Source: Dyadobacter sp. SG02 (GTDB taxonomy: Bacteria > Bacteroidota > Bacteroidia > Cytophagales > Spirosomataceae). From it: a DNA stretch of 64,000 bases. The notes under the pieces were generated by a model. It was not told where the DNA came from. It ran no database searches and worked only from the letters and a program-made list of their open reading frames with translations. The stretch is taken from the NCBI RefSeq assembly GCF_900109045.1, contig NZ_FNYL01000009.1:186001-250000 (forward strand), written 5' to 3'. Shown in pieces: positions 48,557-58,379 of the stretch (its first letter is position 1; every line of letters begins with the position of its first letter). The translations under genes were made by a program, and so were the position numbers.

Positions 48557-50556
48557 TTGGATTGATGCATGTGTAGTAATGCGAATGGTTCTTCGAAATC
48601 AGAGGAAAAGCCCGACCTCATGCTTAATGCTATTCCTGCATCGAAAGCATTTCCCGAACTTCCCGAATCCCCGCAGAGGAATTTACGGACACGTTCCAAC
48701 TCATCATCATCCGATATAGTACCCGCCGTGCGGATAATTCTCCGGACCTCTTGCGACGTGGTATCTATCATAATGGTGCAGCCCGAGCGGTAAATGAAGT
48801 CACCATGCTGGTCTGATTGAAAAACAACGCCGGGCTCATCCATTCTTTTCTGCTCCTCAGGATCGAAATACCCTCTTCTCCGTTGCGTTATTTCAATCAC
48901 CAGGTCGGTTTGCAACGCTCCCCGCAAAGTACGCCGGAGAGTGGGCCGGGCTGAATGTATTTCAACGGCCGGTTCGATACTGCCATCCGGCGATTTTGTC
49001 CTGTACACGGTCGGCGGAGCGAGAAAGGCCTGATTGTCTGTGATCAGACCAAACAATTCCGCGTAGCCTTGCCCGAAATGGTCGCCGCGCATTAGCCACG
49101 TCCACAATTTCGCCCGCAATAGGCTTAATGACTCCCATACAGCCAGCCGGTCACTTTCAAGTCCCCAGTTATTGGTGTGGGATAACAGATTGTCTTTCAA
49201 ATATCCTTTATATTTTCCTTCCTCATGTAGCCGGTTATATTTTGCAAGAAGGTCGTGCATTTTCTCCTCGCCACTGGGCCATGCGAGCGACTCTACGCCC
49301 AGGCTTCTGATTCCCCCCGGATAAATGCCCCATTCTCTGAAACTTTGAATGAAGGCAACCCTGTAACTTCCCTCGTCAGCCGGTGCAAAGTCGAGATCGG
49401 CGGTTATCACCGCCCGCAGATAGTTCCCGAAAGTAATGTCGACAGGCGGGCAATAATCGATGCCCCTGATGCACATCTGGAGTACGCGATCGGCACATTT
49501 GGATGCCTCCGCAGCGAGCCGCTTCGTCAGGTCAGGATGCAGTTCACCCTGGAATGCCGATGCATTATTACCGGCCGCTATTCTGAAAAGATCGGAAGTG
49601 CGAGCCCGGTAAATAACGAGAAAAGCGCGGAATATAGCTGCTACCAGGATAGCTCCGCGGTCGTGCGGCTCGAAAATGCCGGACAATACGTGCGGGTCGG
49701 GCTTGCGCATTTCCCACTCGCCGGTACTCTCGTTTATGCCGCCCAGCGCATCACGTAATGCAGCGCCACGTCCTGTCGCTTTGCCGAATTGCTGGGCAAG
49801 CTGGCCCAGCAGGCTCTCGGATTCGAGATCGCCCCGCGTCCGGCTGATCTGATGTTCCAGCACGGATGGGTAGGAAAAATGCTGAAAAAGGGCGACAATA
49901 TCCGAAAATGCCTCATGAAACGCCAGTACGTCCGGATTGGTGGGCTCGTTGAAACGAGGATGCACACCGTCCAGCAGCGCGTGTGTGACCTCGTGGGCAA
50001 TAATATCGTGCGACAGGCAAGTAAATACAACCGTGCCCGGCGTATTATGTTTATCCTGAAACGTAACGGGAAAATAGCCGAACAGAATGGCCTTTTTCGA
50101 AGGGCTGTAATAGGCATTCCTGTCACGGATCGCATGCGGGTAAAGCCGCAGCCTTCTTACAAAATAATCTTTCATCTCACCCGATTCAACGGTGACCTTG
50201 TCCGTCCAGAAGGCGACCCTGCCCAGTGCGCGTTCGAATTGGTTGATCGTAGTCATCGCCACCGCATACACCATTTGCTGGTGAAACTGAGGGTTCGATT
50301 CAGAGGGCGCCACCCCGTCCAGTGCGAGGAGGTTGGGATCGTTCAGGTCGACGGGAAAGTACCCTGTATTACTGGCGGGATCATAGTCGATCACCTCAAG
50401 ATACTCACCGATAGGTCCCGGGCGAAGGTTTTTCTCCCAAACGACCGGTATGGTGATCTCGTTAATGCCGGCCGTTTCCAGATAGCTGGAAAGACTGGGG
50501 TCGAAAGTAAAGATCCTGAGCCTTCTAAATGCAGGTGGCGGGCTGAGAAGTTTCAT
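48553..50556 (-). CDS. Gluzincin-type zinc metallopeptidase (M4-like)
   Basis: A 667-residue protein; ATG 50556 is preferred to the TTG-initiated reading from 50601. The zinc motif is HEVTH (about residues 188-192) in IAHEVTHALLDGVHPRF, and the Glu of FHEAFSDIVALF (about 215) is the third ligand, an order typical of thermolysin-like gluzincins. There is no signal peptide, which is unusual for M4-type enzymes, so it is probably cytoplasmic. The N-terminal part has LEVIDYDPASNTGYFPVDL, and the C-terminal 250 residues are of unknown fold. Pairs with the MBL-fold gene through an ATGA overlap. Confidence 0.8.
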   Translation of the reverse strand: MKLLSPPPAFRRLRIFTFDPSLSSYLETAGINEITIPVVWEKNLRPGPIGEYLEVIDYDPASNTGYFPVDLNDPNLLALDGVAPSESNPQFHQQMVYAVAMTTINQFERALGRVAFWTDKVTVESGEMKDYFVRRLRLYPHAIRDRNAYYSPSKKAILFGYFPVTFQDKHNTPGTVVFTCLSHDIIAHEVTHALLDGVHPRFNEPTNPDVLAFHEAFSDIVALFQHFSYPSVLEHQISRTRGDLESESLLGQLAQQFGKATGRGAALRDALGGINESTGEWEMRKPDPHVLSGIFEPHDRGAILVAAIFRAFLVIYRARTSDLFRIAAGNNASAFQGELHPDLTKRLAAEASKCADRVLQMCIRGIDYCPPVDITFGNYLRAVITADLDFAPADEGSYRVAFIQSFREWGIYPGGIRSLGVESLAWPSGEEKMHDLLAKYNRLHEEGKYKGYLKDNLLSHTNNWGLESDRLAVWESLSLLRAKLWTWLMRGDHFGQGYAELFGLITDNQAFLAPPTVYRTKSPDGSIEPAVEIHSARPTLRRTLRGALQTDLVIEITQRRRGYFDPEEQKRMDEPGVVFQSDQHGDFIYRSGCTIMIDTTSQEVRRIIRTAGTISDDDELERVRKFLCGDSGSSGNAFDAGIALSMRSGFSSDFEEPFALLHMHQSN

Positions 50557-50601
50557 TGAGGTCGCTGGCGTTTTAGATGATAGTAATGCCTTCCGAAGCA
50601 A

Positions 50602-51312
50602 GACCCCTCATTTTGCGGAAAAGAAAGCTACAAAAAACCGGAGGTAAACACCTGACCGATAACTAAATAGGAAGACAACTATAAGCATTCGCAGATCGAT
50701 GCCTACTGGCGGGCAAAACCACTCAGCGCCGAATCTGTGAGTGTTGCCTGGTCGGTGTCGGAAGAATTGCAGTTCAATGCTGATGTGTAAATTGTCCTTA
50801 TCCTGCCGCCGTTCGATAACTATTTTTTGCCATACTACTTCGCATTCGTCCAACCTGCAAATTGGTCCCTCTTTTTGCGGACATCTGTCGCCTTCCCAAA
50901 GCTATCTCGCTAATATCCAAAAAATTAGAAAAACAGAGGCTGCCTGCTCCTCACTCCCGATGGTGGCCAAACCCAGCCTCAGTTACCAGTACGGGCGATT
51001 GCCTAGACAAAGCACATATATTGTACAAATCATAGAATAAAGTATTACCCCATCCGACAACCTAAAAGTTTAGTTTTGCTATGAAGTTATTTGTGGAGAA
51101 AATCAATTCACAGATCATAAATCGCTACTCTCTATGTAGAATTAATTAAATCACTACCCAACAGAATTTAATGCAACAATATAATTTATTGCATTATCGA
51201 AAAATATCAAAAATATATTTCGTCTTTTTTAGTTAACAAATATTTTTATTTTGTTAAACTATCCTTTACCTTCCACAATATTTCAGTATCGAAACTCCTC
51301 ATTCCTGCCTTC
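50602..51312. other. Intergenic region preceding the exopolysaccharide operon
   Basis: About 700 bp without a convincing gene. Short ORFs on both strands (50608-50853 minus, 50741-51040 plus) have unnatural composition. From 51050 to 51300 it is very AT-rich and carries the presumed promoter of the wza-like gene. No riboswitch, RNA gene or strong hairpin was recognised. Confidence 0.5.
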
Positions 51313-52125
51313 ATGAACTCAACTTTTACAAGCTTGAATAAGTTATTGCCTTTTATTCGTGTTACAGGGTTAGCGATACTAAGTACTCACTATTCCTGCG
51401 TATCATCCAATAAAATTGTATATTTCCAAGGAGACACCCTTAGTTATTCGGCTGGTCGGGTTACGCAGACCTATATCCCTACCATACAGAAAAATGACAT
51501 GCTGTCCGTGATCGTCGGTAGCTTGAGTGCCGAGGCTAACGAGATATTCAATGCTGCCAATACACGCACTTCTACCAGCATGAGTTACGGCAGCTCCGGA
51601 GCACCATCATTACAACCTTTCGGCTATCTGGTACATAACGACGGCTGCATCGAGCTGCCTCTTATCGGCAAGGTATCCGTCGAAGGGCTGGAAACCGAAG
51701 CGGCGGCAGATACATTGCGCACACGCCTGAACCGCTACCTGAAGGAACCGTCCGTAACGATACATAATCTGAATTTTAAGGTTTCGGTGCTGGGCGAGGT
51801 GAACCGGCCGGCGGTTTACAACATTCCGCATGAAAAGATCACATTGCCCGAGGTGCTCAGCCTTGCTGGCGACCTTACCATTTACGGCCGACGCGAGAAT
51901 GTGCTGATTGTCCGCGAAGAAAACGGGCAGCGCGAATACGTGCGCATCAACCTTACGTCCCGCGACATTTTTAATTCACCCTACTATTACATGCATAAAA
52001 ATGACCTGGTTTACATCGAACCTACGAAAGCCAAAATGAATGCAAACAACCGTGGTTTTCAGGTGGTACCGATCGTACTGGGAGTTGTAACAGCACTTTC
52101 CATCATATTGTTCAGATTCATTTAG
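51313..52125 (+). CDS. Polysaccharide export lipoprotein (Wza/outer-membrane polysaccharide export family)
   Basis: A 270-residue protein with lipobox YSC (Cys29). The Poly_export domain (about 55-140: TYIPTIQKNDMLSVIVGSLS, GYLVHNDGCIELPLIGKVSV) and an SLBB domain (FKVSVLGEVNRPAVYNIPHE, EVLSLAGDLTIYGRRENVLI) follow. A C-terminal hydrophobic helix (VPIVLGVVTALSIILFRFI) anchors it in a membrane, as in Bacteroidota Wza homologues. It forms the outer-membrane or periplasmic exit for exopolysaccharide. First gene of the operon, 42 bp before the Wzc-like gene. Confidence 0.93.
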   Translation: MNSTFTSLNKLLPFIRVTGLAILSTHYSCVSSNKIVYFQGDTLSYSAGRVTQTYIPTIQKNDMLSVIVGSLSAEANEIFNAANTRTSTSMSYGSSGAPSLQPFGYLVHNDGCIELPLIGKVSVEGLETEAAADTLRTRLNRYLKEPSVTIHNLNFKVSVLGEVNRPAVYNIPHEKITLPEVLSLAGDLTIYGRRENVLIVREENGQREYVRINLTSRDIFNSPYYYMHKNDLVYIEPTKAKMNANNRGFQVVPIVLGVVTALSIILFRFI

Positions 52126-52167
52126 CCCTTTTCCGTGACTTAACCGCACATTATAAATCACACAAAT

Positions 52168-54537
52168 ATGGATTATAAAAACTCTACCCATTCCTCCGGT
52201 TATGTAACACAGGGCAAATTCGACCTGAAAGGCTACCTGCGCCGGTATCTGCAATACTGGTATCTCTTCCTGTTGCTGATCCCGCTTTCCCTCGCAGGGG
52301 CATATTTCTACCTGATGACTACACAGGCCGTTTTCCTTTCCAAAACAACGCTCCTGATCAAGGATAACAAGGCCGAAATGGGCGCCAGCGAACCCATTAT
52401 GAAAGAAATGGCGCAATTCGGTGGGAACAAAGTACTGGAAAACGAGATAGGAATTCTGAAATCACAGTTGCTCATGGGAATGGTTGTCAAACAGCTGAAC
52501 CTGGACATCTCCTATCAGGTTAAGGATGGCCTGCGGATCATTGATCTTTATCATAAAAACCCGCTGACGGTCAAACCAGCGATCATTACCGAATACGCCC
52601 TCGCCCACCCGCTGACCGTTCACGTCGCCGGCCCCGGGCATTTCCGGGTCGGGAATAACAATACAAGATACCGTTATGGAACCCAGGTAAGGACCGAATG
52701 GGGACTGTTCGCTGTCGAGAAGAGCGAGGGGGCCGCTTACAAGGATATCGAAATTCATTTTCATGATCAGCAGGCATTGACATCGAGTTTGCTGGGCAGG
52801 CTAAACGTAGGTTTGCTCTATCCGCAAAGCACCTTGCTGGAACTGACCTTTGAAGACACTTCCGTCCTCCGGGCGAAGGATGTGCTGAACAAACTGCTCG
52901 ACGTATATGTACAATCGTCACTGAATGACAAGAACAGTGAGGCCTCCAATACACTCAAATTTATCGAAAGCCGCCTCGGCCTGATTACCGGAGAACTGGG
53001 CGAGGTCGAAAAGGATGTGGAGTCCTATAAAAAATCAAAAGGGCTGACCGATATCAGCGCCGAATCACAGCTTTTTCTTGAAAATATAAAGGAAAACGAT
53101 AGCAAACTGAACGAGATCAATACGCAAATCAAGGTACTGGAAAGCGTCGACCAATACATCCGGAATTCGACCGGAGGTATCCCCGCTCCTGCCACGTACA
53201 TGGTCGATGACCCCATCCTGGTTTCATTGCTCAACAAGTTCAACGAGCTCGACCTGCAACGGGAAAGATACGCCAGGACGACCCAGGCAGAGAATCCGCT
53301 GCTCGCGACCATCACGACCCAGATGGAGCAGACCCGTCAGGCGATCAGGGAGAATGTCCATAACCTCCGTCGGGGAATGGACGCTACCAAAGAAAACCTG
53401 GAAGGCATTAATACCCGGTTTTCGTCCGGGCTGAGCAGCATTCCGAAAAAGGAAAGAGAATATGTGGGCATTAAAAGACAACAGACGATTAAGGAGAACC
53501 TGTATCTCTACCTGCTGCAAAAAAGGGAAGAAACCGCCCTCGCCTATGCTTCAACGGTAACCGACAGCAGGCTGATCGACGCGCCCGTTTCGTCGTACTT
53601 CCCGATAAAGCCACGGCGTTCCGTCATCTGGCTGGGCTGCGGGCTTGCCGGGATGGTGCTTCCTATACTGCTGATCAACCTTATTTTCATGCTCAACAGC
53701 ACCGTTCAAAACCGCGAAGAAGTGGAAGGCATTACCCACGCTGCGATACTGGCCGAGATCGGGATGATGAAGGGAACAAAGGGGCGGGCCGATTCGGAGG
53801 CCATTATCAAAGTCACCAGCCGGAGCGCGGTCGCGGAACAGTTCCGGGCACTTCGTACCAACCTGCAATACATCGGTAACGGCAATTGCCACACCATTAT
53901 GCTTACCTCTTCCATCAGTAATGAAGGCAAAAGTTTTATCAGTATTAACCTGGCTGTGAGTCTTGCCTCTGCCGACAAGCGGGTGATTCTCCTCGGTATG
54001 GATCTGCGGAAACCTTCGCTGCACAACCGCCTGGATATTTCCAACAAGAAGGGAATTTCCAACTATATGATCGGGCAGAAAAACCTGGACGAGCTCATTC
54101 AGCCCAGCGGCGTGCACCCCATGTTCGACGTGATGTCCTGCGGGCCTTTACCACCTAACCCTTCCGAACTACTGAGCAATGGCCGGCTGCCGGAACTGCT
54201 CGCCGACCTTCGAAAAAAATATGACTATGTCCTGATAGACTCGCCACCTTACGGGCTTGTGACGGACGCCGCGCTGATCTCGGAATATGTCGATGCCACA
54301 TTGTATGTAGTGCGGTTTAACTATACCCTTCGCGACCATTTGAAACACATCAGGGAATTGCAGGCCAACAAGCGTTTCGCGAATCTGAATTTGGTCTACA
54401 ACGGCGTAAATTATGCATTTGGCTATGGCTACGTATACGGTTATGGCGGAAACGCCTACGGATACCACACCGAAGACAGTCAGGGAAGGCTATCGGCATT
54501 TAACAACACATTAAAGAGATTGGCAGGAATGTTATGA
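52168..54537 (+). CDS. Chain-length determinant/BY-type tyrosine kinase (Wzc-like)
   Basis: A 789-residue inner-membrane co-polymerase. A Wzz domain with first helix YLFLLLIPLSLAGAYFYLMT, a long coiled-coil periplasmic part (about 240-470) and the second helix (GLAGMVLPILLINLIFM) precede the cytoplasmic kinase: Walker A SISNEGKSFISINLA, A' ILLGMDLRKPSLH and Walker B VLIDSPPYGLVTDA. The C-terminal tail has a tyrosine cluster (YGYVYGYGGNAYGYH) for autophosphorylation. The kinase controls polymer length and export with the Wza-like partner. Confidence 0.95.
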   Translation: MDYKNSTHSSGYVTQGKFDLKGYLRRYLQYWYLFLLLIPLSLAGAYFYLMTTQAVFLSKTTLLIKDNKAEMGASEPIMKEMAQFGGNKVLENEIGILKSQLLMGMVVKQLNLDISYQVKDGLRIIDLYHKNPLTVKPAIITEYALAHPLTVHVAGPGHFRVGNNNTRYRYGTQVRTEWGLFAVEKSEGAAYKDIEIHFHDQQALTSSLLGRLNVGLLYPQSTLLELTFEDTSVLRAKDVLNKLLDVYVQSSLNDKNSEASNTLKFIESRLGLITGELGEVEKDVESYKKSKGLTDISAESQLFLENIKENDSKLNEINTQIKVLESVDQYIRNSTGGIPAPATYMVDDPILVSLLNKFNELDLQRERYARTTQAENPLLATITTQMEQTRQAIRENVHNLRRGMDATKENLEGINTRFSSGLSSIPKKEREYVGIKRQQTIKENLYLYLLQKREETALAYASTVTDSRLIDAPVSSYFPIKPRRSVIWLGCGLAGMVLPILLINLIFMLNSTVQNREEVEGITHAAILAEIGMMKGTKGRADSEAIIKVTSRSAVAEQFRALRTNLQYIGNGNCHTIMLTSSISNEGKSFISINLAVSLASADKRVILLGMDLRKPSLHNRLDISNKKGISNYMIGQKNLDELIQPSGVHPMFDVMSCGPLPPNPSELLSNGRLPELLADLRKKYDYVLIDSPPYGLVTDAALISEYVDATLYVVRFNYTLRDHLKHIRELQANKRFANLNLVYNGVNYAFGYGYVYGYGGNAYGYHTEDSQGRLSAFNNTLKRLAGML

Positions 54538-54704
54538 TTCCGATGTGCTGCGCGACCGGGGGGTAGCGTCAAGAGTAAAGTCCGCAAGGCGGTGATCCCG
54601 CCCCTGAAAATGTGTGACGGTGTAAATCGTTGGAAATGCATTGACCAGGGCTGGTTGACGATGAAGGGAGATTTGTACGGCTGGCATAAACCGCGAATCA
54701 GGCA

Positions 54705-56009
54705 ATGAAAAAAAGCTCGGAGCCAATACGGGCCGACACGGTTTACAGCAGAGCGGCGAGATTGGGAAAAATGATCGCAATCACCGGGGGAACCCAGGCG
54801 GCTGTTCAGGCAATGGGGTTGATCACCGGAATCCTGATCATCCGGCTGCTACCCATGAAAGAGTATGCCTATTACACCATCGCAAATACAGTTTTGGGAA
54901 CGGTAACCCTGTTGGCCGACAGTGGGATCAACAATGCGATCATGTCACAGGGGGGGCCTGTGTGGCAGGATAGCAGGAAACTGGGTAAGGTACTTGTAAC
55001 GGGGCTCGCGCTGAGGCGTAAATTTGCCATCATCAGTATGGGTTTCTCGTTACCGGTATTGCTGTTCCTCCTGATACACCAGGGAGCCGGCTGGCCGGCG
55101 GCGTTACTGATCACAGCGACGCTCCTGCCGGCTTTCATGGCGAGCTTGTCAGACTCCATTCTCGAAATTCCGGGAAGGCTGCATCAGGATTTGCGGTTCC
55201 TTCAGATAAACCAGCTTATGGTCGGTGTCGGAAGGTTCTTATTAAGTGCATTATCGCTGCTTGCATTCCCATGGACATTCATTTCACTGCTCGCCAACGG
55301 GATTCCAAGAATTTACGGAAATGTCAAACTCAGGCAACATGCAGAACGACTCGCCGATTTCAACCAGGTTTCAGACCCGGTCGTGCACGAAAAGATGGTC
55401 AAAATGGTCAGGCGGATCATTCCGCTTACGTTGTACTACGCCTATTCCGGCCAGATCGTCATTTGGCTGGTATCTGTTTCAGGAACCGCGTTCGCAGTGG
55501 CCCAGATCGGAGCGCTGGGCCGGATTTCGACGGTTCTGAATTTTTTCAGCATCCTGTTTTCGATGATGGTCATCCCGCGGTTTGCGAGGCTGCCCGCCAA
55601 TCGTAATGCATTGATGTTGACGTATTTACGGATCATCACAGGACTCTCGTTGCTTTCGGCCCTGATCGTCGTCATAGCCTGGCTGTTCTCGCCGATAATC
55701 CTGTCGATGCTCGGGCGGGAATATGCTAACCTGGAAACGGCACTGGTGCTAAACATGGCAGGCAGTTCGGTTGCTTTGATCAGCGGTGCGCTCTATGGGA
55801 TGTATTCCAGCCGCGGATGGACCATTCAACCGTTCTATTCGATTGGTGTAAACCTGCTGAGCGTAGTGGCAGGGATTGCTTTCATTGATGTGTCGTCGCT
55901 CAGAGGCGTATTGATTTTCAACATGGTGGTCGCTTGTACGCAGCTAGCCGTCAATGCGGCATTCTGTGCGGTCAGGATCGCCGGGATACCCGCAGCAAAA
56001 ACCGGTTAG
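54705..56009 (+). CDS. Polysaccharide flippase (Wzx/MATE-like)
   Basis: A 434-residue, very hydrophobic protein with about 12-14 membrane helices. GGTQAAVQAMGLITGILIIR and YAYYTIANTVLGTVTLLADS match the polysaccharide biosynthesis (PST/Wzx) family. It would flip lipid-linked repeat units to the periplasmic face. Lies 167 bp after the kinase gene. The gap has no gene. Confidence 0.88.
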   Translation: MKKSSEPIRADTVYSRAARLGKMIAITGGTQAAVQAMGLITGILIIRLLPMKEYAYYTIANTVLGTVTLLADSGINNAIMSQGGPVWQDSRKLGKVLVTGLALRRKFAIISMGFSLPVLLFLLIHQGAGWPAALLITATLLPAFMASLSDSILEIPGRLHQDLRFLQINQLMVGVGRFLLSALSLLAFPWTFISLLANGIPRIYGNVKLRQHAERLADFNQVSDPVVHEKMVKMVRRIIPLTLYYAYSGQIVIWLVSVSGTAFAVAQIGALGRISTVLNFFSILFSMMVIPRFARLPANRNALMLTYLRIITGLSLLSALIVVIAWLFSPIILSMLGREYANLETALVLNMAGSSVALISGALYGMYSSRGWTIQPFYSIGVNLLSVVAGIAFIDVSSLRGVLIFNMVVACTQLAVNAAFCAVRIAGIPAAKTG

Positions 56010-56027
56010 GCATTGTAATTAACAGCT

Positions 56028-56849
56028 ATGGTAATCATTTCTTTGGCAGCATCCCTGAGTTTGTTTGCACTTTACAACCTCTGTCTTTGTGCATTCCCGC
56101 CCGTCGCATACAGGCGTCACGACCCTGTTGAGCGGTGTGAGGAATTTGTTTACGGTAGTCGGAAGCATGAAGCGGTTTTGGTAGGCTCCGGTCTGCTGGG
56201 CCAGCTCGAAAGCGGCTTGTCACAAGGGTTTTTCAACCTGTGTTTCCCCTATTTTGGAAGTACCACAGGAGTAGAAATCATTGTTTTATCCCAAAAAAAA
56301 CCGGACTGGATTTTTATCGAAGCCAACTACATTTTTAAAGAAACCGACAAGAATCTGATCGTAAAACTCTTTACCGGTCCCTGGCGGAAAATCAAACGTT
56401 TTGTACCCGCTTTTCGAAAAAAGAACCGCCCCGTCGCCTTACTCCGAAACGCTTTGGGATACCTGAAAAAAACAAAGAAAACAACCCCGGCGCGGCTGGC
56501 GGACGGCGACGAACTGGAAAGGTTTATCCGGATTTACAACCAACCGCCGGACCTGGCCCGTCTGGAAGACCATCTTGAAAAATTTAAAACCAACCTGAAT
56601 ACCATGCGTTCGCGAGGCTGCCGGATCGCATTCTTTGAAATGCCGGTACATGAATCCCTCCGGCATTCGAGGCTTTTTGAATGGCAGAGACAAAGGCTGA
56701 ATGAAATTTTTGCACGCGAGCCCTACCACTGGATTACCGGCGGGCAGCAAAACGAGTACCAAACGATAGACGGGATACACCTGACCGAGGAAAGCGCGGC
56801 CAGATACACCGGCTACCTGATGCAAGAAGTAAGGACATTGCTCACGTAA
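56028..56849 (+). CDS. SGNH-hydrolase-like protein in the exopolysaccharide operon
   Basis: A 273-residue protein with an N-terminal membrane helix (VIISLAASLSLFALYNLCLC). AVLVGSGLLGQLESG fits block I of SGNH hydrolases (Ser in GSG), and TIDGIHLTEESAARYTGYLM gives the Asp-x-x-His of block V. In such operons these proteins usually remove or add acetyl groups on the polysaccharide at the membrane. It lies 18 bp after the flippase. The assignment rests on motifs at both ends only. Confidence 0.6.
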   Translation: MVIISLAASLSLFALYNLCLCAFPPVAYRRHDPVERCEEFVYGSRKHEAVLVGSGLLGQLESGLSQGFFNLCFPYFGSTTGVEIIVLSQKKPDWIFIEANYIFKETDKNLIVKLFTGPWRKIKRFVPAFRKKNRPVALLRNALGYLKKTKKTTPARLADGDELERFIRIYNQPPDLARLEDHLEKFKTNLNTMRSRGCRIAFFEMPVHESLRHSRLFEWQRQRLNEIFAREPYHWITGGQQNEYQTIDGIHLTEESAARYTGYLMQEVRTLLT

Positions 56850-56860
56850 CTTGAAAAAGA

Positions 56861-57808
56861 ATGACTTCCGCTGTTTGCACCCTCTTCGAAGGCCATTACC
56901 ATTACGGAGTGGCGGCGCTGGTCAACTCGCTGTACCGGAACGGGTTCCGGGGGCACATATATGCCGGGTACAAGGGAGAACTTCCTTCCTGGGCGGGTGT
57001 GCGCCGCGAGCCGCTGTTCGGATGGGAAAACTGCACTACTTACCAGGCGGCAAACGATCTTCAGGTCCATTTCCTGCCCGTGATTACAAAATTCCATCTG
57101 ACCAACTACAAACCCGATTTCGTGATTGAACTGATGACCCGGCTGGAAGGAAAAATCCGGGGAATTTACTATTTCGATCCCGATATCGTCGTCAAATGCC
57201 GATGGTCCTTTTACGAAGAATGGCTTACCCTTGGCGTGCCGCTGGTACACGAAATCACCAATAATGACATGCCGGCGACGCACCCGGTCAGAACGATGTG
57301 GCGCGAACTGATCAGCCGCAATAACCTCGAAGTAACCAATCACATCCAGTCGTACATCAATGCCGGCTTTTGGGGGATCAGCGGGGAAAACATGGAATTT
57401 GCCTATCTGTACAAGAAGTTTGTGGAGATATCGGTTAACGAGTTTCACATGGACCTCAACGATTTCACTTTCGATCTCGACCGGACCAACCTCTTCTTCG
57501 CCAAAGACCAGGATGCATTGAATATCGCCGCCATGTGCAGCCGCGTTCCGCTCAGCGAATACGGACCGGAGGCAATGGATTTTATCCACGGCGGCAAAGT
57601 CATGTCGCACGCCACCGGCAATCCCAAACCCTGGAAAAAGAATTACCTGTTCAGCTTTCTGAAAGGCAGCCCGCCCTCGCTTTCCGATCGTGCATACTGG
57701 AATTATGCCAATCAGACCATTCGGCTCTATACCGGCCTGTACTTGACGAGGAAACAGATAGCGCTCAAAATAGCCAGTTTCCTGGGAAGGTTTTATAAAA
57801 AATACTGA
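56861..57808 (+). CDS. Glycosyltransferase-like protein (GT-A type)
   Basis: A 315-residue cytoplasmic protein. ALVNSLYRNGFRGHIYAGYK resembles the nucleotide-binding start of GT-A transferases, and IYYFDPDIVVKCRW holds the DxD motif for a metal-bound nucleotide sugar. NDLTFDLDRTNLFFAKDQDA-like text near 200 and a final helical part complete the fold. Located 11 bp after the SGNH-like gene. Donor and acceptor unknown. Confidence 0.78.
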   Translation: MTSAVCTLFEGHYHYGVAALVNSLYRNGFRGHIYAGYKGELPSWAGVRREPLFGWENCTTYQAANDLQVHFLPVITKFHLTNYKPDFVIELMTRLEGKIRGIYYFDPDIVVKCRWSFYEEWLTLGVPLVHEITNNDMPATHPVRTMWRELISRNNLEVTNHIQSYINAGFWGISGENMEFAYLYKKFVEISVNEFHMDLNDFTFDLDRTNLFFAKDQDALNIAAMCSRVPLSEYGPEAMDFIHGGKVMSHATGNPKPWKKNYLFSFLKGSPPSLSDRAYWNYANQTIRLYTGLYLTRKQIALKIASFLGRFYKKY

Positions 57809-57817
57809 TCCGAAGCT

Positions 57818-58357
57818 ATGAAACGACTTTTATCCGAACTCAGAATATACCTGTGCAACAACTGGATCAAGCATGTTCCCGGCAACCGGATCAGGCTCTG
57901 GTATTACCGGAATGTGATGAATTTCGGGATAGCCGAAGGCAGTCAGATCTTTATGGGCTGCACTTTCGACGCTCCGGGAAACCTGACGATCGCACGCAAT
58001 TCGGTGATCAACGCGCATTGCCGCATCGACAACCGCGGCAGTGTGTTCATCGGTGAAAATGTCTCGATCTCCAACGAGGTATGCATTCTCACCGCCGACC
58101 ACGATATGGATTCTTATGATTTCAGCGGCAGGAACAGACCGGTGGTGATCGGCAACCTGGTCTGGATCGGCACCAGGGCCATGATATTGCCGGGCGTTAC
58201 AGTCGGCGACGGCGCGGTGGTGGCGGCGGGTGCGGTGGTGACCCGGGCCGTTGAGCCCTTCGACGTGGTCGGGGGTGTTCCGGCCAGGAAGATCGGGCAG
58301 CGCATTTGCCATGCGGCCTATACCTATTCCAATAATTACAAGAGACTGTTTCATTAG
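57818..58357 (+). CDS. Hexapeptide-repeat acyltransferase (WcaF/NodL type)
   Basis: A 179-residue left-handed beta-helix enzyme. Repeats include NSVINAHCRIDNRGSVFIGE, VSISNEVCILTADHD (catalytic His) and VVIGNLVWIGTRAMILPGVT, followed by VGDGAVVAAGAVVTR and VVGGVPARKIG. It transfers an acetyl group from acetyl-CoA to a sugar hydroxyl, decorating the exopolysaccharide repeat. 9 bp after the previous gene. Confidence 0.93.
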   Translation: MKRLLSELRIYLCNNWIKHVPGNRIRLWYYRNVMNFGIAEGSQIFMGCTFDAPGNLTIARNSVINAHCRIDNRGSVFIGENVSISNEVCILTADHDMDSYDFSGRNRPVVIGNLVWIGTRAMILPGVTVGDGAVVAAGAVVTRAVEPFDVVGGVPARKIGQRICHAAYTYSNNYKRLFH

Positions 58358-58379
58358 TTCATGACTAAAACGCACGCCC

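Noticed and set aside
50741-51040. 99-codon plus-strand ORF before the exopolysaccharide operon
   Set aside because: Cys- and Ser-rich unnatural composition with no family resemblance.
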